A DNA stretch of 12,600 nucleotides, from positions 1-12,600 of the forward strand of contig VAXX01000098.1 in assembly GCA_005885115.1 (NCBI GenBank), read 5' to 3'. The DNA is from Actinomycetota bacterium (GTDB taxonomy: Bacteria > Actinomycetota > Actinomycetes > Mycobacteriales > Micromonosporaceae). Position numbers and translations under genes: made by a program. Shown in pieces: positions 1 to 5,435 of this stretch (its first letter is position 1; each line of letters starts with the position of its first letter). A model generated the notes under the pieces. The model searched no databases. It saw only the letters and a program-made list of their open reading frames with translations, and was not told the origin of the DNA.

Positions 1-607
1 TCTGCCCGAGCAGGGTCACTTCGAGCACGCCCTGCTCGACCAGCGCGCGTACCTCGGCCAGGACGTCGCCGGGACGGCGGTCCTTCTCCTTGCCGCGCAG
101 GGCCGGGACGATGCAGAACGTACAGGTGTTGTTGCAGCCGACCGAGATGGAGACCCAGCCGGCGTAGCTGGACTCCCGGCGGGTGGGAAGCGTCGAGGGG
201 AACACCTCGAGCGACTCGAGGATCTCGACCTGGGCCTCCTCGTTGTGCCGGGCCCGTTCCAGGAGTACGGGCAGCGAGCCGATGTTGTGCGTACCGAACA
301 CCACGTCGACCCAGGGCGCCCGGCTGACGATCTCGCCCCGGTCCTTCTGCGCCAGGCAGCCGCCGACCGCGATCTGCATACCCGGGTTGGCGAGCTTGGT
401 GGGGCGCAGGTGACCCAGGTTGCCGTAGAGCCGGTTGTCGGCGTTCTCCCGTACCGCGCAGGTGTTGAACACCACCACGTCGGGCGTACCGTCCTCGGGC
501 GCGCGGACATAGCCGGCGTCCTCCAGCAGCCCGGCGATCCGCTCCGAGTCGTGCACGTTCATCTGGCAGCCGTACGTACGGACCTGGTAGGTCTTTGGCA
601 CCCTCAC
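1..607 (-). CDS. miaB: MiaB, tRNA-2-methylthio-N6-dimethylallyladenosine synthase (N-terminal part; gene runs off the left edge)
   Basis: MiaB is a radical-SAM enzyme with two iron-sulfur clusters. It adds the 2-methylthio group to N6-isopentenyladenosine-37 of tRNAs reading UNN codons. The 202 codons visible cover the N-terminal methylthiotransferase domain, with its three cluster cysteines at about residues 14 (YGCQMN), 50 (NTCAVRENA) and 84 (GGCLAQK), and the start of the radical-SAM domain with the diagnostic CxxxCxxC at C158, C162 and C165 ([12 protein letters not shown]). All catalytic cysteines expected in this part are present. I chose GTG at 607 because a GGAAGGGG ribosome site lies just upstream. 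An in-frame GTG at 601 (giving [12 protein letters not shown]) is a fair alternative. It lies 51 bases after the HSP70-like gene on the same strand, so readthrough from that operon is possible. This is a housekeeping gene and very probably unrelated to the upstream system. Confidence 0.96.
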   Translation of the reverse strand, partial: MRVPKTYQVRTYGCQMNVHDSERIAGLLEDAGYVRAPEDGTPDVVVFNTCAVRENADNRLYGNLGHLRPTKLANPGMQIAVGGCLAQKDRGEIVSRAPWVDVVFGTHNIGSLPVLLERARHNEEAQVEILESLEVFPSTLPTRRESSYAGWVSISVGCNNTCTFCIVPALRGKEKDRRPGDVLAEVRALVEQGVLEVTLLGQ

Positions 608-610
608 GCG

Positions 611-618
611 CCCCTTCC
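611..618 (-). promoter_or_regulatory. Ribosome binding site of miaB
   Basis: On the minus strand this reads GGAAGGGG. It lies 3 bases before GTG 607 counted from its last G, or 9 bases before GTG 601, so it supports a start here but does not decide between the two codons. It sits in the 51-base gap between the HSP70-TPR gene and miaB. The rest of that gap holds the small palindromes GGTCGACC (644-651) and CGGTACCG (651-658), with no stem followed by a T run. Confidence 0.55.
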
Positions 619-658
619 GCTTCGAGCACCAGGTTAGCCGCTCGGTCGACCGGTACCG

Positions 659-2413
659 TCAGGCGCTGTCCTCCGGGTCGCCCACCGGCGGCCGGGACCG
701 GCGGCGTAGCAGGCCGCGTTGCAGGTCCAGCGCGTCGCGGCGCTCCGGATCCCAGGTCAGGGCCTCCCCGACGGCGTGCAGTGCCTCATCCAGCCGGCCG
801 AGCCGGCTCAGGTGCCGGGCGTACCGGTAGGTGCGCTCGGCGAGCAGGTCGCGTACCCGGGCATTGCTCCGGTCGTGCCCGTACGCGCAGCGCAGCCAGC
901 GCAGTTCGTCCGGGAACCGCTCCGTCCCCGCCTCCGCGGTGGCGGCCCGGCAGTGGATGTCAATCATCTCCTCGAACAGGTCCGGACTGTCCGGCACCAG
1001 CGACCAGGCGACGTGTGCGGCCTGTACGGCCTCGTCGAACCGGCCCTGCTCCAGCAGCGCCCGGGCCAGCACCAGCGAGCGCCTCGCCTCGGCGGTCGGC
1101 GCCGGTGCCGGGGCGGTGAGCTGGTCCAGCAGGTCACGTACCTCGCCGAGCATCTCCCGCAGGAGCGCGATCGCCTCCTCCCGCCGGCCCGCCGCGATCA
1201 GCCGGCGCGCCTCATCCAGCCCGATCGCGCCGCCACCGTCGGGCTCCGCCGCGGGTACCGCCAGGTCGTCGGCGGACAGCACCAGGCGGGCACCCGGCGG
1301 GCGCGTATCGGGGCTGGCGACCACGATCGTCGCGAGCTCCGGCACCTCGTCGCGACCGACCGGCCGCTCGATGTCGGTGGACCGGTCCTCGGGCCCGCCC
1401 GGTGCCGGGTCCCCGGAGCGCAGCCCGTCGGCGTGCCGCGCCGCTCCCCGGGCGAGCTGGTCGGGCGGGGCGAGGACCGGCGTGACACCGAACCGTCCGG
1501 CGAACAGCGCCGCCACCCCGGGCAGTTGGACGCTGCCACCGAACAGCAGCACGCTGTCCAGGTCGGCCGGCCCGAGCTGGGACTGTTTGAGCAGCTCGGC
1601 TGCCCGGTCGAGGGTGCCGGCGATCATCCGGGCGACGGCCACCTCGAACTCGGCCCGCTCGAACACCACGTCCAGCTCGCGGGTACCGCCCCGGTTCTTG
1701 ACCGCCACCGGAAACACCGCCTGGGGATGCGTCTCCAGCTCCTCCTTGACCCGCTGCGCGGCCTCGCGCAGCGGCAACCAGAAACCGGCGTCCTGGCGCG
1801 GTACCGGCGGGAGCAGCCCGTGCAGCCGCAACGTCTCCACCCACCCGACCAGGATCTGGTAGTCCAGGGTGGCGCCACCCGGTCCGACGCCGCCGTCGTA
1901 GCCCAGCACCCGGTAGTGGCCGCCGGCCACCCGTACCAGGCCGATCTCGAACCCTTCGTAGCCCAGGCCGTACACCAGGACGGTGGCGCTGCCTCCGGCC
2001 GGTGGCGCCTGACCGATGACCGCGGCCGCGGAGTCGCCGATCAGTTGTACGTCGGCCAGACCGGCCCGGTTCGCGGCGTCCCGGACGGCCGTACGCTGGT
2101 CCGACGGGTACCGGACCGGAACGCAGACGACGGTCCGTCCGACGCTCCCGCCGGCCGCCCGCTCGACCGCCGTACGGGCCGCCCGGAACGCCTCCACCAG
2201 CGCCTCGAAGCCGTCGGCGGTGCCACCGGCACCGAGCCGGCTTTTCAGGCTCGGAAAGGCGAACCCGAGCCGGCTGGCCCGGACCGGTTCGCAGCGCAGC
2301 CACGACCCGGGCGGACCCGGCAGCGTCAGCGTCCGTACCGGCTGGTCCGGGGCGGCGTACGCGACCCGCAGCCCGGTGCTGCCGAAGTCCACGCCCAGAT
2401 TGACCACGCGCAC
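659..2413 (-). CDS. HSP70-like pseudo-ATPase with C-terminal TPR tail
   Basis: This 584-residue protein joins an HSP70 nucleotide-binding domain (about residues 1-330), a low-complexity Pro/Gly/Asp linker (about 330-395) and a helical TPR tail (about 398-575; for example LARALLEQGRFDEAVQAAHV and LSRLGRLDEALHAVGEAL). The phosphate-1 motif is recognisable (GVDFGSTGLRVAY, 7-19) and so is the adenosine motif (VLLFGGSVQLPGV, 288-300). Phosphate-2, normally DLGGGTFD, is GLGYEGFE (149-156), and connect-1, normally NEPTAAA, is GDSAAAV (126-132). The aspartate and glycine-rich loop that hold Mg-ATP are therefore altered, and ATP hydrolysis is doubtful. There is no beta-sandwich substrate-binding domain; the TPR tail replaces it. 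The gene starts at GTG 2413, ten bases after the zinc-ribbon HSP70 stop, with a GAGG ribosome site overlapping that stop. I infer an adaptor or regulatory HSP70 partner. An actin-fold protein of another subfamily is the alternative. Confidence 0.9.
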   Translation of the reverse strand: MRVVNLGVDFGSTGLRVAYAAPDQPVRTLTLPGPPGSWLRCEPVRASRLGFAFPSLKSRLGAGGTADGFEALVEAFRAARTAVERAAGGSVGRTVVCVPVRYPSDQRTAVRDAANRAGLADVQLIGDSAAAVIGQAPPAGGSATVLVYGLGYEGFEIGLVRVAGGHYRVLGYDGGVGPGGATLDYQILVGWVETLRLHGLLPPVPRQDAGFWLPLREAAQRVKEELETHPQAVFPVAVKNRGGTRELDVVFERAEFEVAVARMIAGTLDRAAELLKQSQLGPADLDSVLLFGGSVQLPGVAALFAGRFGVTPVLAPPDQLARGAARHADGLRSGDPAPGGPEDRSTDIERPVGRDEVPELATIVVASPDTRPPGARLVLSADDLAVPAAEPDGGGAIGLDEARRLIAAGRREEAIALLREMLGEVRDLLDQLTAPAPAPTAEARRSLVLARALLEQGRFDEAVQAAHVAWSLVPDSPDLFEEMIDIHCRAATAEAGTERFPDELRWLRCAYGHDRSNARVRDLLAERTYRYARHLSRLGRLDEALHAVGEALTWDPERRDALDLQRGLLRRRSRPPVGDPEDSA

Positions 2414-2421
2414 CGCCCGCG

Positions 2422-2425
2422 CCTC
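2422..2425 (-). promoter_or_regulatory. Ribosome binding site overlapping the upstream stop codon
   Basis: Minus-strand GAGG shares bases with the TGA stop (2426-2424) of the preceding HSP70 gene and lies 8 bases before GTG 2413. It supports that GTG over the in-frame GTG at 2407 and suggests coupled translation of the two HSP70 genes. Confidence 0.55.
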
Positions 2426-4568
2426 AGTGCTCGAGCAGCCGGAGCAGACCGCCGTAGTCCTCCGCGTCGGCGATCTCGTCCACGTAGTCCCGTTCCCGCA
2501 GCGCGCTGGCCACCAGCGCCTTGAGGACCCGGGCCTGCTCGTCGGCGGTCCGGCGGTCGTGGTGGAAGGTGGTCTGGATCGCGGTCACCGCCCGGTTGAT
2601 CTCCTGCGTCTGCCGGGGCGTCGCGCCGTCGGTCACCCGCTCGGCGAGGAACAGCTCGGTGGCCAGGCCGCTGCTGAACACGTCGGACTGGAGCAGGTTG
2701 GTCAGCCGCCGGCACTCGGTCGGGTCGGCGTACGGGGAGGCCAGCGCCTGCTGCGCCTGGTCGAGGTCGCGCCGGATCTTCATCGCCGGGGCCGGGTCGA
2801 GATACTGCCCGTACTGCTCCAGGAACTGGCGGGCCAGCAGGTCGGCGCGCTCCAGGTCCTCGCGCCAGCGCAGGTCGCCGTCGTCGCCGTCGGCGGCACC
2901 GGCCACGGCCGGGGGCCGGCTGGCCCGGGGCGCGTCGGTACGCAGCGTCGTGGTGTAGAGCTGGCCGGTACCGGGGACGGTGATGGTGACCGTGAGGATC
3001 CGGCTCGAGTCGTAGTTGAAGCTGATGTCCACCCGGGTGCCGCCCGGGATCTCCTCGGTCAGCTCGTACTCGATGACGCCGACCTCCTTGTTGTTGCTGG
3101 CCACCGGCTCGTCCCCCTCGTACACCGGGACCCGGATCAGCCGCCCGTCGATCGTCTCGAAGGACCGGCGCATCGGCTGGGGCAGCGGGTACAGCGTGTC
3201 CCTGGGGATGATCGGTACGAACGTGTCCGCGTGGGTACCCTTCACCGCCGCGATCCCCAGCGCGCTACCGGTCCGCTCGTAGAGCTTGTTCTCCCCGACC
3301 ACCGGAGCGGCGGCCAGGCTGTGCCCGCAGGCCCGGCACTGTGTCGCCGACTCGTCGCTGATCTCGCGGCACGACGGGCACTCCAGGCCCTGCAGGGTAC
3401 CGGCGAGGATGCCGGCGCCGAGGGCCACGCACTCCATCGGGTTGATGGTGCGGCGTACCTTGCCCTGGCCGAAGAACGCCTCGACCGTCTGGTACACCTT
3501 CGGGGTCAGCGTCGCGCCGCCGACCAGCAGCACGTCGGAGATGTGCTCGGGGGTCAGGTCCTGCTTGGTCAGGGCCTGCTGGACCAGGCTCATGGTCCGC
3601 GCGACCAGCGGCTCGATCTGCTCCTCGAACCACTCCCGGGTGATGGTCATCTCGACGTCGACCAGCGGGCCGCCCTCGGCCCGGAACGCGGCCGGGATCG
3701 TGATGTCCGCCTCCTGGTCCTGGCTGAGCTGCTTCTTGGCCTGCTCGGCGTACCGCTTGGCCTCCAGCAGGAACCGCGCGTCGGTGGACGGATCGGTGCC
3801 GGAGCGCTCGGTGACCCAGCGGATGATCTCCTCGACGATGATCCGGTCGAAGTCGTCGCCGCCGAGCCAGCTGTCGCCGAGGAAGGACAGCACCTGGAAC
3901 TGGCCGTGGCCCTGCTGGTCACGCGCGGTGTGCAGGATGGAGATGTCGAAGGTACCGCCGCCCATGTCGTACACCAGCACGCGGTGCCGGCCCTCCTGCC
4001 CGGCCTGCAGCCCGAACGCGATGGCGGCCGCGGTCGGCTCGTCGATGATCTTCTTGACCACCAGGTTGGCCTTCTCCCCGGCTTCCCGGGTGGCGGCCCG
4101 CTGGGCGTTGTCGAAGTACGCCGGCACGGTGATCACCGCGTGGGTGACCTCCCCGCCCAGCGCCCGCGAGGCGTCCCGGCGCAGCTTCTCCAGGATCAGG
4201 CTGGACACGTGCGCCGGGGCGTACGCCTGCTCACCCATCACCACGTGCGCCCGGGGGTCGTCGTCCGGGCCCGGGGTGATCTCGTAGTTGAGCTGGCCGC
4301 GCGAGCGGGCCACGACCGGGTCGGCGAAGTCCCGGCCCATCAGCCGCTTGACCGACACGATCGTGTCCTTCGGCTGACGTACCCCGAAGTTCACCGCGGT
4401 CCGGCCGACCAGGATCGACTCCTGGCCGTCCCGGGTCCGCAGCCCCACCACCGACGGGGTCAGGTTCTCCCCGTCGCTGTTGGTCAGCACCGTCGCCCCG
4501 GCCCGCTCCGGGTCGTAGTGCGCGACGACGGAGTTGGTCGTACCAAGATCTATACCGATGGCCTTCAT
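2424..4568 (-). CDS. DnaK/HSP70-family chaperone with an inserted zinc ribbon
   Basis: This 714-residue HSP70 looks ATPase-competent: phosphate-1 GIDLGTTNS (5-13), connect-1 IIDEPTAAAIAFG (174-186), phosphate-2 YDMGGGTFDIS (200-210) and adenosine motif VLLVGGATLTPKV (346-358). After the nucleotide-binding domain, where other HSP70s carry the hydrophobic VLLLDV linker, there is a four-cysteine zinc ribbon (C397-x2-C400 and C411-x2-C414). A recognisable substrate-binding beta domain follows (about 428-550; SALGIAA, GGTRVDISFNYDSSRILTVT). A low-complexity spacer and a charged helical lid (about 565-714) complete it, without an EEVD-type tail. The start at ATG 4568 is fixed by a GAGGTGA ribosome site and an ATGA overlap with the grpE-like gene. 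The zinc insertion and genetic context mark it as a dedicated paralogue and not the housekeeping DnaK, so I give no symbol. It presumably binds clients or the operon's own TPR proteins in an ATP cycle served by the GrpE-like neighbour. Confidence 0.94.
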   Translation of the reverse strand: MKAIGIDLGTTNSVVAHYDPERAGATVLTNSDGENLTPSVVGLRTRDGQESILVGRTAVNFGVRQPKDTIVSVKRLMGRDFADPVVARSRGQLNYEITPGPDDDPRAHVVMGEQAYAPAHVSSLILEKLRRDASRALGGEVTHAVITVPAYFDNAQRAATREAGEKANLVVKKIIDEPTAAAIAFGLQAGQEGRHRVLVYDMGGGTFDISILHTARDQQGHGQFQVLSFLGDSWLGGDDFDRIIVEEIIRWVTERSGTDPSTDARFLLEAKRYAEQAKKQLSQDQEADITIPAAFRAEGGPLVDVEMTITREWFEEQIEPLVARTMSLVQQALTKQDLTPEHISDVLLVGGATLTPKVYQTVEAFFGQGKVRRTINPMECVALGAGILAGTLQGLECPSCREISDESATQCRACGHSLAAAPVVGENKLYERTGSALGIAAVKGTHADTFVPIIPRDTLYPLPQPMRRSFETIDGRLIRVPVYEGDEPVASNNKEVGVIEYELTEEIPGGTRVDISFNYDSSRILTVTITVPGTGQLYTTTLRTDAPRASRPPAVAGAADGDDGDLRWREDLERADLLARQFLEQYGQYLDPAPAMKIRRDLDQAQQALASPYADPTECRRLTNLLQSDVFSSGLATELFLAERVTDGATPRQTQEINRAVTAIQTTFHHDRRTADEQARVLKALVASALRERDYVDEIADAEDYGGLLRLLEH
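3327..3380 (-). other. Zinc-ribbon insertion encoded inside the HSP70 gene
   Basis: This segment encodes residues 397-414 of the HSP70, beginning CPSC and ending CRAC, followed by GHSL. The CxxC-x10-CxxCG layout is that of a classic zinc ribbon. It sits between the end of the nucleotide-binding domain (GAGILAGTLQG) and the start of the substrate-binding domain. The leucine-rich allosteric linker expected at this position is replaced by NKLYER. Confidence 0.85.
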
Positions 4569-4972
4569 CCAGTCACCTCGTCCAAGTTCGAGCCCACAAT
4601 CACCTGAGCGGGTCGCAGGACCCGTTCCTTGAACACACATCCGTGCCGCAGCACCGCGACGACCACGTCGCCGTCCGAGCGCGCCTCGACCACCTCGTGG
4701 GTACGCGGTTCGGCCAGCTCGCCGACCCGACCGGTACGCTCCAGCCCGGCCCCGCGCAGTGCGGCCTCCAACTGCCGGGCGATGAGCCGCACGCTCGACC
4801 CCGTCTCGGGTACCTCGGCGAACAGCCGGTCGAACGAGTCCAGGACCTCGGCGAGCGCGTACACCAGCCGCTCCAGCTCCTCCTCGCAGGTCTGCTGAGC
4901 CAGCCAGCCGGCCAGGTGCGGGCTGGCCAGCAGGTCCGCCGGGTTCGGCGGGGTACCGTCGGCGGCGCTCAC
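4565..4972 (-). CDS. GrpE-like nucleotide exchange factor (short form)
   Basis: GrpE proteins release ADP from HSP70. This 135-residue protein shows a helical segment typical of the family (about 30-75; LAEVLDSFDRLF and RLIARQLEAALRGAGLERTG), then the C-terminal beta domain with PRTHEVVEA (89-97) and the closing VLRHGCVFKERVLRPAQVIV (107-126), matching the usual HEAV and GRVLRPA signatures. It is shorter than ordinary GrpE (about 180-220 residues) because the long N-terminal dimerising coiled coil is mostly absent. It starts at GTG 4972, overlapping the J-like gene stop by four bases (GTGA), and ends in an ATGA overlap with the HSP70 start. Its own ribosome site is weak, so translation is probably coupled. 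The obvious partner is the HSP70 encoded next. Assignment to the GrpE family is by motif reading only. Confidence 0.85.
   Translation of the reverse strand: MSAADGTPPNPADLLASPHLAGWLAQQTCEEELERLVYALAEVLDSFDRLFAEVPETGSSVRLIARQLEAALRGAGLERTGRVGELAEPRTHEVVEARSDGDVVVAVLRHGCVFKERVLRPAQVIVGSNLDEVTG
4573..4579 (-). promoter_or_regulatory. Ribosome binding site of the zinc-ribbon HSP70
   Basis: Minus-strand GAGGTGA lies 4 bases before ATG 4568, inside the end of the grpE-like gene. It is the clearest Shine-Dalgarno in the operon. It rules out a longer protein from upstream in-frame codons, which would read through grpE in another frame. Confidence 0.7.
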
Positions 4973-5421
4973 CGGTCGAACCGGATGAGCTGGTTGAGCA
5001 GGTACCGGGGCGGGATCTCGCCGAACTCCGGCAGCGCGTCCGTCTCCGGCGCGGGCAGCGGCACCGGCAGGCGTACCTCGGCGGCCAGCCCTTCGACAAG
5101 ATCCGGCGGTATCCGCAGGGCCTGGTCAACCTCGGGCGGCTCGCCCGGGTCGGCCAGCTCCCGTTCCACCGCCGCCCGGGCCGCCGCGATCTCGGTGGCC
5201 GGGTCCAGCTCGTACATCATGAGGTCCACGAACAGCCGCCGCTCGATCAGCCGCAGCTCCTCCCAGGCGTGGTTGGCCTCCGGGCTCATCAACCCCTGGC
5301 TGAGCAGCTCGAACGGGATCTCCAGCATCTCGGCGTGGGGTAGCTCCGGCGTCGCGCCGACCGGCTTGAGCAGGTCGTACGGGAACGGGCCGTCCCAGGC
5401 CGTGAACGGGTCCTTCAGCAT
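4969..5421 (-). CDS. Small J-like protein without HPD motif (unassigned family)
   Basis: I do not recognise a named family. The first 75 of 150 residues (FPYDLLKPVGAT, PFELLSQGLMS, AWEELRLIERRLFVDLMMYE) align by eye with residues 1148-1213 of the CHAT-TPR protein encoded just upstream, with about a third of positions identical, including FPY, PF, MS, AW, LR and RRL..D..Y. The layout resembles a J domain: a PY-x-x-L opening, an acidic helix, a loop and a final helix ending RR-L-x-x-D. The loop has GLM where a J domain has the HPD that stimulates HSP70 ATPase. The second half is proline-rich and acidic, ending in LLNQLIRFDR. The start at ATG 5421 follows an AAGGCGG ribosome site. Position next to grpE and HSP70 is where a dnaJ gene would be expected, so a degenerate or divergent co-chaperone is my inference. 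A scaffold domain binding both proteins is the alternative. Confidence 0.8.
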   Translation of the reverse strand: MLKDPFTAWDGPFPYDLLKPVGATPELPHAEMLEIPFELLSQGLMSPEANHAWEELRLIERRLFVDLMMYELDPATEIAAARAAVERELADPGEPPEVDQALRIPPDLVEGLAAEVRLPVPLPAPETDALPEFGEIPPRYLLNQLIRFDR

Positions 5422-5428
5422 CGGGTCG

Positions 5429-5435
5429 CCGCCTT
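5429..5435 (-). promoter_or_regulatory. Ribosome binding site of the J-like gene
   Basis: Minus-strand AAGGCGG begins within the TAA stop of the CHAT-TPR gene and lies 7 bases before ATG 5421. It fixes that start and shows the two genes are read from one message. Confidence 0.6.

Noticed and set aside
608..658. Terminator or promoter in the gap before miaB
   Set aside because: Only two short palindromes (GGTCGACC, CGGTACCG) are present, both ordinary for this GTAC-rich, GC-rich DNA, with no T run and no convincing -35/-10 pair.
659..2413. Treating the second HSP70 as an FtsA/MreB-type cytoskeletal protein
   Set aside because: The actin fold is shared, but the order and spacing of motifs (GVDFGSTG, VPVRYPSDQR, VLLFGGSVQLPGV) match HSP70 best, and it is adjacent to another HSP70 and a GrpE-like gene.
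2424..5129. A 901-residue start for the zinc-ribbon HSP70
   Set aside because: The extra 187 residues read through the grpE-like gene in another frame and are Arg/Gly-rich. ATG 4568 has a strong SD and gives the canonical MKAIGIDLGTTNS start.
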